Below are positions 34,251 to 46,031 of a stretch of 64,000 nt of DNA, one piece after another. Origin of the DNA: Chamaecyparis obtusa (lineage: Eukaryota; Streptophyta; Pinopsida; Cupressales; Cupressaceae); contig BSBK01005649.1 in the NCBI GenBank assembly GCA_027943335.1, positions 514,001 through 578,000 on the forward strand, given 5' to 3'. The translations under genes and the position numbers were made by a program. The notes beneath the pieces were generated by a model that worked only from the letters and a program-made list of their open reading frames with translations, searched no databases and was not told the origin of the DNA. Each line of letters starts with the position of its first letter. Position 1 is the stretch's first letter.

Positions 34251-35522
34251 ACAATTGCTCTCGTTCTCCCATCATCCCTCTCATTTGAATAAATATAATA
34301 TATATTTAATATTATCTTTATTATTTATTATTTTAATTTTTTTCTAAAATTATCTTCTAAATATTAATAATTTATATATAAATTATTCTATTCTTAATTT
34401 TTAAAAAAAAAGTTAAATACTCGTAATTTATATATAAATTATTTCTACTCGTATGATTACTCTATTATATGAATTAATTATTCGTGTTAATCTTCTGTTT
34501 ATTTTTTTTATTATTCTAATATTTTATAAAATATTAATAAGAAATAACTATGTGAATGAACGACAGCCAAGAAATAACTATGAATGAATGGCATGCAAGG
34601 AATAAGTACATGAATAAGAAACATATAAAATCTCATTTCACTCGGCATGAAGAGGAAGTAGACAATAACCCTATAGGTGCAAGTGGTAGTAATAAGGAAT
34701 GACATGCAAGGAATAAGTATGTGAATAAGAGACATATAATATCATTTCAGTGGGCATCGAAGACAGGAGACAATAATCCACGCTGTAACAGGACAACGTC
34801 GGCATCCGAATATCTGGACTATTACTATGCCAGTGATCGCCTTGTAAGAAAATAAGGTCTGAGTCAGCAGCAACACACGGTATGTATTTCAAAATTAAGT
34901 AATATGTTATTTGAAAGTGAAGGGCTGATTTTTTTTTGGCATCATTAATGTCGTTGTCCTGCATCCCCTGCCCTGCCACTTTATTCAAATGCGACTGTAC
35001 CTGTCATACAATTTCTTGTCCACCTCAGCCACCGTCGTTGTACTCTTTTTCCTTTTCTTTGCATGGAGCTGTCCCTGATAAGGCCACATCCCATTGTTGT
35101 TCCATACTCGTGCACGTTAAAATTTTATCGATCTTTATCTATCAATCTATCTCAGCTTTGTGTAAGGTTTCCCTGATTATGCTTGTGTGATCCACCACCC
35201 TACTTATAAATCAAGGATATCGCCTATTAGAGTTTAGATAGAAAACTACCCAAAAGCCAGTAATGAGGTTTGAACAATAGGAAGAGAGGTTTTGTATCAT
35301 TACCTGTAGTCACGTTGGAAAGAGATTCCAGTTTGGCAGAGGAGCTGCGCAACTAGAAGAAAGGGAGAGTAAACACCATGCGAGGCAGGGGAATGGTAAT
35401 TAGAAATAGTTCTGAAGACCATAAACAGCAGAAAAAGAGCAAGAGGAACCTGCACAAAAGAGAGAGGAACGATAAGGGCTACGTAAGCTTGGGAAGGATG
35501 GTGTTTTTGTGGGGCGGGGCTC
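34251..35522. other. Intergenic, AT-rich, with a partial tandem duplication
   Basis: No gene recognised. 34290-34520 is very AT-rich (ATATATTT, AAATTATT runs). A segment of about 85 bp at 34585-34671 is repeated in diverged form at 34695-34780 (shared GCATGCAAGGAATAAGTA). Short open frames here show no family features. Confidence 0.55.
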
Positions 35523-36087
35523 TTGGGTTTCTTGCATATATGTCCGGGCGTTCTCGCACTCACCTCTCTAATGCCCGCACATGTGGATCTCATCCACAAG
35601 ATCGGGGCCGACAAAGAAAGCAAACAGTTCAAATATGTTGTTAATATAGTGGCTTGTAGCCGAATTGAAATGTTAGAGGCCAAGGTAGAAAATGTGAAAC
35701 TCTGCCGGCTCTCGACCGAAGAAATATGGCATCTACTTGGAGCTTCCCCTGAACTCTTAACTTTGTCCAAGGAAATGTGAGTGAAAAGATGAAATTTCTA
35801 GTTACTGACATGGAGCTCCCTGCTAATTGTGTAGTGAAGCACCCTCATTTATTAAAACTCAAATTGGAAAAGACAATGAGGCCCAGGTTTCTGGTTTGCA
35901 GAAAATCAAATCCATCAATGACTTTGACCTTCCTCTTTTGAAGGCATTGTTGATGAAAGAGGCAAGATTTGTCACAAAGGTTATAAATGGGCATCCCGAA
36001 TCTCAAACATCGTGGACAATATATGAAAATGCCGTCTCTAATGCCTCCAACAGCACAAAGAGTTCAAAATATCATAATTTTGGATAG
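35523..36087 (+). pseudogene. mTERF-like gene fragment, frameshifted
   Basis: Three consecutive pieces in changing frames together read like the C-terminal part of a plant organellar mTERF protein (helical repeats that bind organelle nucleic acid). 35523-35777: ICPGVLALTSLMPAHVDLIH, then LSTEEIWHLLGASPELLTLS, the leucine/proline mTERF repeat pattern. After a shift near 35776: FLVTDMELPANCVVKHPHLL and KLEKTMRPRFLV, the conserved closing region with HP and PRF. After another shift near 35890: IKSINDFDLPLLKALLMKEA and FVTKVINGHPE to TAG/TGA at 36085-36087. The N-terminal half and targeting peptide were not found. A retained intron as an alternative cause of the shifts seems unlikely. Confidence 0.7.
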
Positions 36088-37774
36088 GAAAAGTGAGAGT
36101 CAGGACTCAAAAAACCATAACAAACTGACCGATCGAATCCTTAAGTAAGTGAAAGACCGGCATTAATATAGGTTGTCCCTTCAGCTTTGACTCCTTTTGC
36201 ATGTTGTTTATTATTATTGTTTGAGTCTAAGTATGGTTGAAAATGAATTTATGTACTTACTTCCAATTTTCAGCTCATTCATCTTTAACTGTTATGATGT
36301 TGAATTTTTAGGGAAGAGTTATGTTTATGCTCATCAATTTTTTTTATGGCATATAGCTCTTTCCTGTTTGTTTGCTTTAGAGAACAACTTAAAATTCCAC
36401 AGCGTTTGTCAAAGTGCAATGGGTTTTTTAGATCAAAATGCTAAGATACTGAACTTGGTTAGTTTATTTAAGATGTGTCATGTTTTGTTGAATGTGAGTT
36501 ATTTAATTACACACATATAACCCTCTCTGGTGATTTATGTATGTTTTCTCTGATAGTTTTTAATAATTCAAACTTATTCCTGATTGACAACCAAGTTTTC
36601 TACATTGTGACTTAAAAAAATGAAACATACCATTCCAACCATCTACAATAGTAAATGAAACATCAATGGTGGGTAGAGAAAACCGCATCTAACCCAACAC
36701 TTGCATCAAACAATGCCCAACAAATTGCTATCTTCCATGAGAATGCAAACTCATATAATTACCTTGCATTATCCTACCCTACTCAAACTCTGGCTTCACC
36801 ACATCCCAATTCCTCCTTAGTAGTAGATGTAACCATTAGGACGCACCAACAATGCCTCCACTAGCAAACAGCTTCACACCTTGCACTAATTCCATTCTCT
36901 TAGTACCATGATTGTACATATTTCTTTTTTAGTTGAGGGATGAACTCACTAACAACCTCAAAAACCTAATTGGATTGGGTCACTTAGAGGTTTAGGACTG
37001 CTTTCATTTCATCCTAGCAATACATTCATGCTTTATGCATACTAACCTTGTCATCCACACATAGAAGCTACTATGTGGAGGGAAGGACCGCCACACGAGA
37101 CACCAACAACTTGTTTGGTATCAACAAGTTAAAAATTCACTCTCTTCAAGGCTTTGTTCGATATCTTGAAATTCAATTATGCCAAGGAATCTACTCTAAT
37201 CGTATCCTTACTCCTTTTACTAAATATCCTACACTTCCTTCATTCCCAACACTACTTCGAGCGTTTCTTAAGTTGCTAGGTAATAGCCATCAAAAGCTGC
37301 TTTAAGGCAATGATTGAGATTGGGCGAAGAAAAATGGGTCCCAGGGAGCCTTCTTGCAGATCCACAGCATTCCAACCATTTGCAACAGTCAATGGAATAT
37401 CAACACTAGATAGAGAAACACGCACCCCAACACATGCACTAAACAATGGCTAACAAACTGTCATCGACCATGAGAATGCAAGCTCAAAATAACAATCCTT
37501 CACAAATGTGGCCACCCTACTCAAATAAATTGAAGTATGATGGCTGTGTAAGCTTGTGTGTCACCTAGGAGGGGCTACTGTTTAAACACATGCTGAATAG
37601 GAAGCAAAACCATTGTCGCCTTGGGAATCTTTCCCAAAATGGCATTTCAAAAGCATGTACTTAACACTCTACAATCCTCATGGCATACATGATTTTGTCT
37701 TCTTCTGTAAGACATTCTGACTTTTCCTAACCATCTAATCAAATCCTAGTCATGGTTTCAATATTTATTTCATG
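36088..37774. other. Intergenic, diverged repeats
   Basis: No gene recognised. A segment of about 125 bp at 36632-36760 recurs in diverged form at 37366-37485 (shared ATTCCAACCAT, AACAATG, CATGAGAATGCAA). Both look like remnants of an old dispersed repeat. Confidence 0.5.
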
Positions 37775-38115
37775 ATTCAGAAAGAGATCTGCCACCTTAT
37801 TCTCTTCTCTTGGCACATTGGTGATGAAATATTGCAAATGTATTCACCATGTTAATAAGCATTAGAAAGTAATACCTTAGCTTGCCAATTGTTACATCTC
37901 CTGCATTTTAGATCCATAATTATGGTCTTAAGGTCCCCTTCCATTATTAAATTATGAAAACAGTTCACCTTCCCCATTTGATGAAAGCCTTCAATCACCG
38001 CAAGCCATTCCACCTCATTATTAGAACTCATTCCAAGGAAGAAAAGATACCCTATGATGAAATTTCCACTCTTGTCATGAAAGACAACACTTCAAGCATG
38101 CTCTAGCATCATCTT
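37775..38115 (-). pseudogene. Decayed RNase H of LINE type
   Basis: Minus sense from 38115: FHDKSGNFIIGYLFFLGMSS then NNEVEWLAVIEGF, IMEGDLKTIIMDL, CNNWQ and, after frame changes, ENKVADLF. This is the order of a plant RVT_3-type RNase H: Glu in N-x-V-E, Asp in E-G-D, Asp in V-A-D. The first Asp motif is outside the readable part or lost. Such domains occur at the end of plant LINE ORF2 and alone. At least two frame changes are needed. Confidence 0.6.
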
Positions 38116-41100
38116 TGTAGTTTGATATCCAGGATCATCTTCGTAGTTTGATATCCAGGAAGCAAAGGCTTCCAATACACATTTTTATGCTAAGCTATTT
38201 TTCTCTGAACCTGTTAACTGGGGTCTAGTGATCATAAATGTTACTCATATAATACAACTAATAATGCTACCATTAGTAATTCTCATATAATTAATAATTA
38301 ATAATCTTTATTATATATTGTTGTTTCTTATAAGTTTATATTATGGTTTTGGACGTTTGAAGCTATATACAAAAAAGTATTTATATTCTAATATCTGTGT
38401 GATTTATTTTCAAAGAAAACCTTTTAATAAAATTCAACCCAGTGACTTGGGTCTAGACATAACTGTTCAATTTTGCATTATCCCTGAGGATATAGTTTCT
38501 ATAATGAATACTTTATTTTATCCAAGACAAAAATACATAATCATGTTTCGACAAGTTTCAGATAAAGTACTGGGTAAAGGTACAACATGGCACTATCAGC
38601 TCTCTCAACAGTTGTTTTGAAAGGGTGTTTCTTCATCTACATCATTTGAAGTTGAGCAAAGGTGTGGGGCTGCTTCCTAGTTTTTATGCTGAATGGCAGA
38701 AAATTTAAGAGGTGAAACAACAATGTTGGTGGTTCCTGTGCCATGTCAGAATATCTTCGGCTGCAAAATGCCAAAGCCAAACTGCTCATTTCTTTATAGC
38801 ACCGACACAATTTACCATATGCCATTATAGAAAATGTATTTATCCATGTTGCCATGCAACCTTAAAATTATATCATCAATGCTGTCATTAAAAATGTGCC
38901 TTCTTCAAGGGTTGTTTGAAAATAGCGAAGTAATGGACACTTTCTGTTATCATTCCCAGCAGCTGGAATTGTGAATGCTATTCCAAAATTTTATATTTTC
39001 CCAAAATTCAAAACAGCATTGTGAGTATTCAGAATTCAGATATTCTTTCTGCAAGTTTGAACATGTTTTATAGAGTAGAAGCCTTTTCCATATAGTTTGC
39101 AACAATTATAACAGCTTTGTAGTTAGGCTCATAAACTAAGGCGGTCAATGGCTATCTATGGATTTTTAAATTGTCTCTGTATGTTCAAGATTTGGCAGTT
39201 TTTGTGTCATTAAGCTTCTTGGACTATGCGCTTTAATTCTGTTGAAGTCACTTACAATGCCTTGTAAAGTCTAAAGTTCTAAACAGATTGAAGCTTTGGA
39301 TTATAAACTATTTCCTATTTTTTGTATTTTATTTTTCAGTGCACACTGGATTGTTTGGTATTAGTTATGCATGTTGTGGGCTTGTCATGGGAATCCTTTT
39401 TCTTTTGTGATATTTTGAAGAAGTATCTTTCATATGTAAAGTCTTTAAGGAACGAGTTGATTACATCTTGACTTGTTGAATCTTTCTCAAGTTCTAGTCA
39501 CTTGACTTTGACCAGTTCTACGCTAAGATAATCCAAATGCTGTGGTGAATGCTCTTGTTTTGCATTCTGTGTGAATACATGGTGTCAGAAATGATATTTG
39601 AAATAGAAAATTAATATATGATGTGCAAGGGACAAATTAAGAAATGTGCACATTAGTTACACCATTTATTACAGCATGAAATGTCTAGTGCATGGTTTTT
39701 TGTTTATTGATAGGAGGTGTGTTTTTCTTACAGAAAACTTGGCTAGTACATTATGTTAAAGCGCAGTTGTATGAGTCTGTTTAACTTAATGACCATTTCC
39801 TGCTTTCTTATGTGGAACAATGTAATAATTTTATACAAATCATCCTACTATTATCCAAAATGAGCACGTCCCAAAGGTAGTTAGTCCAATGACTACATAG
39901 TGATAACGATTTGAGGAAGATCTCAATGTAAGGCTTTTATTGGTTATATAACATGCTCTTTGGGGAATTAATCAGGTCTCTTCAATAATGTTTCATTGAC
40001 AATTACTATTTCTCATGTTCTCATGGTGCTGTAGATGGTACCTTCAAGCATATTTAATAACCATTTCTTTTTGTTGAGCTATTCTCTGTTTGAGAAGGAA
40101 TTAAATTGACAAAACATTCATAAATATAATTGTCAGTAAGTCAAGGATGATTTCCCAAGAAGGTGATTGAGATATTGTTCTTACAAAGGAACTGGCTTTG
40201 TTATCCATTAGTATGTTTTGTTGACTGTACATGAAGCTACTTGTTTAGTTAGCCTGAACAATTTGACTGTTGCTTTTTCAATATATGTTTCTTATGTGGA
40301 TTCCTATGGAATCTGTAAATGTAATCTATTCTATTACCTTTGTTAATTATTCATATCCTTATTCTCACACTTATATCCAATATTGAACTGACAACTTAAT
40401 TGGCTTTAGTTGGTCAAGGACTAATCTATATTGTGTTATTTTCTGTGTTGTATTTTATTCATTTTGGTTTTTTGCTTCTGGAATGGGTTTCAAGCCTGAA
40501 CCTGTCTTATTGTTCTACCTGTTTCTTACTAGAAATTTGCCTTGCAAAGAAAGTAGTCCCACAGGCAATGTGATCCTGGCGTCTCTTTAGGAATCTATGT
40601 CTGTGAAGTTGATACACAGTTTTCTTTGCATGCTAGCATCTAGTTTGAGATGTTCATTAGTGTTCGGAATTTGCCTCTATATGATTCGTTGAGTAGTGTT
40701 GATGATCCTCCTGTCTGAATTATTTGTTTAGATTTATATCAGTATATGAACATCTTAGAAGATTAAAGCACTGTGCATATACCGATGCTATCTTTCAATT
40801 GGCAAAAACATCATTATGTGACAGCAAAGAAATATCTGAAGTGTATTATCCAATGTTTGATAAATCATAAATAGTTTTAAGAATTTCTTTAAAATTTTGT
40901 CATCCCTTCTTGTGTAACTTTATTCATAAAAACTGAATTACAATGCGTATTGCTTGATGCTTCCTATATTTGATTGCATTGATTGTATTCTAAGTTCTTA
41001 TACGAGCGTATTCATTTTACCCAATCAGGATTAGTACATAGAATTGTGCATGCCAACTGCTAGGAAATCTATTTATCTGTTTCCTAATGAACATTTTTGG

Positions 41101-41118
41101 CTTTTTTTTCTCTTCCAG
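38116..41118. other. Non-coding, probably upstream or intron sequence of the HAC-like gene
   Basis: No gene recognised. A short tandem duplication with period about 27 bp lies at 38104-38160 (ATCATCTTYGTAGTTTGATA twice). The stretch is T-rich as in plant introns and ends in a polypyrimidine run and AG at 41117-41118. Confidence 0.5.
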
Positions 41119-42288
41119 GATAAGTAGGTGAACAAAATTGGTGATACGATGAATGCAGCTGATCTTAACCATTCTGGAAATTTTCCCGGTCCTGAATCAT
41201 GTAGATTTCATGCAGCAGAAAATTTTGATGGGGACTCTTCAAGATTAGTATCGACAAACTTGATAGATGCTCCAGCATTGCAACATAAACAAACACAATA
41301 CAGTCAACCAAAACAGCAATCACCTGAGGAAAGAAGAGGTGTACTTCAGAATGAGCCTGCATTACAGCCAACTGTAAGCAATTTAGAAATGAAAAGGCAA
41401 TTAGTTGGAAGACAACTTTTGCTGCTATATTTTTACCATTCTAGTAAATGTTCAACTCCAGAATGTCAATGTCGGAATGGTGCATATGTTGTCAAATACA
41501 AGCTATGGGCACACATGACCGCATGCCATGAAAGGCAATGTAATTATCCATATTGCAGTGCATCCAAGACTCTTATTCGGCATCATAAAAGATGTAGGGA
41601 TAATTATTGTCCTGTTTGTGGTCCTGTCTGTACTAAAATATCCTCTAGTAGATACACTCAGTCATCTAACCTTGGAGCAACAGAGTTGATAACTAGTATG
41701 CCAGTTTCCTCAAATATCAACAGTTCTGTTGGATTTAACATAAATTTGGTGGAAAATTATAGAGCTTCTGTGCTTGATACAACACAGGATGAGCAGCCTC
41801 CAGTTGAAAGGATGATTGAACCTGCCTCTTCAAACTGTTCACACCAGGAAGTAAGAAGTTCACAGGCATCTGCAAAAATTTCATGTGAGATGCAAGAGCT
41901 CACCCAAACACAAACTGAACCAAGTGAACAGGAATCACATATGTTGAAGTCTGATCCATTGAAGTCAATCCTGGCTACTTCTGCATTTGACAGGACACTT
42001 GATATACCAACTCCAACAAAACGGAGAAAGATTGGACCCACTTATACCTTATGGAATCCTCATGCTAAACATGGTCTGATACAAAAGCAACTGATAAAGC
42101 AGGTTGGGCAAGAGTCTATGCAAGATAAGAAGGAAATTACAATGGATGTCTTTCCCTATAATTGTTGTACTCCAGGAAATTTTTTGAGGCCAAAGAAAAC
42201 AAAGGTTCAAGCTGTTTCTCTGATAAAGTATTTCAACCATGAACAGATCAGAGAGCACATTAAAGGGTTGCAACAAGAGGTGGGCCAG
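41119..42288 (+). CDS. HAC-like (p300/CBP-type) histone acetyltransferase, TAZ-domain exon, partial
   Basis: A 1.17-kb exon-like block between a good acceptor (TTTTCTCTTCCAG, ending 41118) and donor (CCAG/GTCAGT at 42288/42289). An ATG at 41149 opens 380 uninterrupted codons. From about residue 85 lies a TAZ zinc finger with three His-Cys-Cys-Cys clusters: YHSSKCSTPECQC, HMTACHERQCNYPYC and HHKRCRDNYCPVC. Near the end, PTPTKRRK and SLIKYFNHEQIREHIKGLQQ match the segment that follows TAZ1 in plant HAC proteins. HAC proteins acetylate histones; TAZ binds transcription factors. Odd points: TAG at 41125-41127 lies in frame between acceptor and ATG, and only about 85 residues precede TAZ, whereas Arabidopsis-type HACs have several hundred. 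Later exons (PHD, HAT, ZZ, TAZ2) were not seen by 64000. It may be a gene with giant introns or a gene fragment. Confidence 0.75.
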
Positions 42289-43483
42289 GTCAGTATAACA
42301 GCTTCTGTAAGCAAAACATTTTTTTTGTCAATTGATGTAATTAATTCAGTAAATGGTTGGAATATTTTATCATAAATATGGCAATCAGGATTATAACATT
42401 CACAATATTGATTTGAAAAAATTAAGGCCAAAAGCTTATTAGACTAGATCAATTATGACCGCGTGATACATTAACTGAGGTTTTCCTTTTTGGTGAGGAG
42501 TGGGATATGGGTAGGACAGGCAGATGAGGGAATCGGGAGATGGTGGTTGTGTTGCATTACAAGAGTACTTCTTATTGAAGTATCTAAATGCTTTTGTTTA
42601 TTATTATATATTTTTAAGACTACTTCTTAAGGGATCAGTCCAAGTACTGTTTATAGGAGAGAGAACTAAAATGCAGGGTGACACAGGGATGTATCCCACT
42701 CTCAAGCCTTGCATTTCTGTGCAATGGAAGGACATAGGGATAGCAGAGGAAGTTCCCTAGCTCTCCCTTGCCCCTGATATTTATAGGGTCATATCCTGAA
42801 AATGGCTCATTAGAAGCTCTTATGTTCTAGGGATGTCTAGCTGTCTTTGAGGCAGCAAAAAAATTTTGTGGTGTCATTTGACTATCCCAGGGGTGTTAAG
42901 ATGTCCCAAAGATGGCCAAGAATGTTTATGATATCCCTTGACCATCTGAGGGATATAGGCTTATCCATTTTGTTGGCTTAATGAAACAGATAACAAAGAG
43001 AAGGAAAAGGACTTGGAGAGGCCACAAAGCCTCACACATCCCTATTAAACCATAAGTACTCCCTATCAAGCATTGTTGTAATTTTTATAATTTTTGGTAT
43101 ATTTTATTTTATATTTATAACTTTACTGCTGTGTCTATTGTTGGACACCTTCGGGGTTTTTGCTGGAATGAAAACAATGAAACTTTAATTCTTATTACTG
43201 GTATATAATGAACATTGAAAATTGAATCTTGAGTTGGATGCATTATGTGAATGTCTAAGCTTGAATCTTAGTGTCATGTACAAAAAAATCAATTATTCCA
43301 TTGTATCTACACATTAGGTTGGCTAATTACTAAATATAAATTATTCCACCAAATATTTACCTGAACAATGAGACATCAAATCAATTACTCCATAATATTG
43401 TTCAACTCACAATGCCATATCTCTAAGTGTGTAACATGTCATTCCTTGATGATATTGTTTCTCTCCATAGCATGAAAAGAATC

Positions 43484-43515
<32 letters not shown>

Positions 43516-44083
43516 CTGTTTTGCAAATTCATGACAATTGGTTTCAAGATTCATCATAAACATGTCATTCCTCATTGATATGCTTTGTCTTCACAGCATG
43601 AGAAGACTCGAAACAAATTTATTTATTTATTCATGAGAATCATGACATTTGATATCGAGATTGCTTGCCTAACCATCTCTTTGAAAACTTCATTCGTGGA
43701 AGCACATTATAGATGCTCCTCTTATAATATGTGTAGCTATATTTGTTGCATCTTTGGTTTCAATCATAGCCATTGTTGTCATTTTTTGGTTTTCAAGCAC
43801 ACCTAATATTGTTGCCCCTCCTATGCCACATGCCGTTTCTCCCAAGAATGCCAAATTTTATTTATTTATTCATGGCATTTGATATCAAGATTGCTTGCCT
43901 ATCCATCTCTTTGAAAACTTCATTCATGGAAGCACATTATAGATGCTCCTCTTATGATATGTGTAGCTATATTTGTTGCATCTTTGGTTTCAATCATACC
44001 CATTGTTGTTATTTTTTGGTTTTCAAGAACGCCTAATATTGTTGCCCCACCTATGCCACATGCCATTTCTCCCATGAATGCCA
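42289..44083. other. Probable intron or intergenic sequence with microsatellite
   Basis: No coding signal. A (CA)n-(TA)n microsatellite lies at about 43492-43515. The region ends in the tandem duplication 43617-44083 and then the gag-pro element. Confidence 0.5.
43617..44083. repeat. Tandem duplication of about 230 bp
   Basis: Two close copies, 43617-43857 and 43858-44083, sharing TTTATTTATTTATTCATG, GATATC, the stretch GAAGCACATTATAGATGCTC and TGTTGCATCTTTGGTTTCAA. The second copy is interrupted by the gag-pro element at 44084 and resumes at 49627 (TGCCAAAT, as in the first copy). Confidence 0.85.
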
Positions 44084-44388
44084 TGTTTACCTGCTGGGGT
44101 AAACTTAGTATTGCACTGACATAGTACAGGAAATATAATAAACACAGAATATATTAGAGAATAATAAATACTTTCATTAATCATTCCGGACTGGCAAGTA
44201 CATTTACATAATAATGATCATACAATCATATCTCCCATGTCCAACCTCCGAGAGAGTATATAAAGTACCCGAAGGGCCACGACCGAAACATCGTGATGTA
44301 ACTGTCTAACCTCTTAGTCACTAACGACCGAGAGTAACATAATACTTTACTAATATAATAACCCGTACATACAATTATCCCGACAACA
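44084..44388 (-). repeat. Gag-pro element 3' LTR
   Basis: 305 bp. By eye it differs from the other LTR at six positions, all C/T or A/G changes, i.e. about 98% identity. Confidence 0.95.
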
Positions 44389-44407
44389 TCATCCCCCCCA
44401 AAAAAAC
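44389..44407 (-). other. Gag-pro element polypurine tract
   Basis: Minus strand reads GTTTTTTTGGGGGGGATGA directly before the 3' LTR; the G7 and A/G context fit a plus-strand primer. Confidence 0.8.
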
Positions 44408-44639
44408 AAGTCGTCTCCGACGACTTACAACAACAGGGAGATGAAATACACCACATAGAAGAAGAAAATCACTGAGAAGGGGCAGAGGGGCGTCCCTGAA
44501 AAGATGAAGTGCCCCCCTCCCCATCAATGCTGCGTCCAGTAGGTCTTTTCTGTCACATCCCATTCCTCCCGTGCCTGCACCAAACTTGTCTCCAAAACAT
44601 ACTGTTCAGCTATAGCCTCCGCTAACACCATACTGTCTC

Positions 44640-44930
44640 CCTAGCCAATCTGACCTTGATAGCCACCCGTGCCAACTTCTCTGCTTCCAACTCCTGGGTA
44701 CGCTGAGCCAAGTGTTGCTCTACTGCCTCCAATTGGGTGGTCAGCTCCTCCCGAGCTCTCTATGCATCCACCAAGACAGTCTCACGTCCAGCCAACACCT
44801 ACTCCAAGTGCCTCAAAGCGTAGTACCCCTCTTGAAAGACTTGCTCCAGTGCTCTCTTCACCTCTAGCATGCAGACACTCCATGCCTGTAGCAGCTCCGA
44901 TCTCATCAACAGGTCACACTCTCCAAGGGT
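44640..44930 (-). pseudogene. Decayed coiled-coil reading frame in the gag-pro element
   Basis: Minus sense translation gives MLEVKRALEQVFQEGYYALR, then after stops REELTTQLEAVEQHLAQRTQ followed by ELEAEKLARVAIKVRLARE. The Leu/Ala heptads with Glu, Gln and Lys look like a coiled coil. At least two TAG stops interrupt it. It lies downstream of protease, where RT would be far upstream in a full element. I do not recognise the protein; it may be a captured host fragment or an extra ORF of the family. Confidence 0.4.
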
Positions 44931-44956
44931 TGATAACTGAACCGACTGGGGGTCTA

Positions 44957-44995
44957 GGGGGCAACGCCCCCAGCGGGGTCGAGGGGCAGCGCCCC
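44957..44995. repeat. Two GC-rich hairpins
   Basis: GGGGGCAACGCCCCC at 44957-44971 and GGGGCAGCGCCCC at 44983-44995 are short, strong hairpins in an otherwise AT-rich surrounding. Confidence 0.7.
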
Positions 44996-45566
44996 CGCCG
45001 CCAAGACCAATTTAGCACTCTCAAACCCACACAAAAGTCTATGGAACACACCATTTTGTGACTTTCTTCTGATCCCATACTCTTTTCTGTAAAGCGCTTA
45101 TGTTTTCCTTACTACCTCATTATGCCCTTCCCTTCGGTACCATAAGTTACTCATTTTGAACTGTTTTGATTTGTCATTTTTTTTTTTTTTTTTAGAACCT
45201 TCCACTGCTGCGAGTCCTTCCTTGTTCCTGTTAAAGATATAACCATTTATTGCTTTGCTTAACTTCTGTAAGGATTCCTTCCTCGTTTTCTTTCTCTCCC
45301 TGGCTTTCCTTCCATACCGTACAAAATGCCCGAATATAACCAAAATAATATTGATCAATGTTCCCAATTATGCCGCACCTATGTGTTTGTACGGCTTCTC
45401 TATCTTATGCCGTGACCGTACAGATATATATCCCTTGCGTTTTTATTTCTCACGACGTGTGACATGGCCGTATGGTTGCAGTACGGTGTCCTATCTGCTG
45501 TGCGGATGATGCTTCTTTCCACACCGTATGGTGTCCTAGCTTCGCTGTGTGTTGGTTTCTACGCTA

Positions 45567-46031
45567 CCGTACGGTATGAATGTTCTTTTGCCATACGATG
45601 TGAAACATCTACTTGGTCCTGTCGTGACCATACGATAATCCAATGTCCTTGCTGGCATACAACAGTCCTATGTTCATGTCGCTTTTACTCCCCGTCCGTA
45701 CTACCGTACGGTATATACTTCTCTCCTTTTGAGTTTTACTTCTCAGTTGCCGTACGACACCCACACTATACTCTCTTCTCCCCTCACCGTACGGTGGCGT
45801 GAAATGCCCCTACCGTACGGATGTCTCTGCTATGATATATTTTAAATGCCGTACGGATACTTAGCGCTGCAATATATTTTCTTTTTTGATTTTTTTTTTT
45901 TAAAAATTATTATTTTTTTTCTTCTTTTTTAATTTATTTATTAGTTTTTTCATTTTTTCCACCGTACGGTCATGCATAGCCGTACGGGTGTTTTTCAATT
46001 TTATGTCTGGAGGCTCTGGTTGCCCGTACGG
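45567..46031. repeat. Array of CCGTACGG palindromes
   Basis: Exact CCGTACGG at 45567, 45704, 45787, 45813, 45849, 45962, 45980 and 46024. One-step variants extend the array to about 45317 (CCGTACAA 45317, CCGTATGG 45468 and 45524, CCATACGA 45591, CCGTACGA 45750). Most exact copies are ACCGTACGGT or GCCGTACGGA. Spacing is irregular, 18-137 bp. The final copies overlap the end of the protease frame and encode its last residues. Confidence 0.9.

Noticed and set aside
35378..35644. 88-codon frame starting ATGAGAGGC... ahead of the mTERF-like piece
   Set aside because: It runs through the mTERF motifs in the wrong frame, and its basic N-terminal part matches nothing I recognise; it could be a leader of the broken gene but cannot be supported.
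38318..38620. 100-codon open frame
   Set aside because: Low complexity, AT-rich, no family pattern; likely chance in non-coding sequence.
43492..43515. (CA)n-(TA)n run as a regulatory site
   Set aside because: An ordinary microsatellite.
44669..45061. 130-codon plus-strand frame rich in Pro and Ser
   Set aside because: It is antisense to the decayed coiled-coil frame and crosses the GC hairpins; no protein features.
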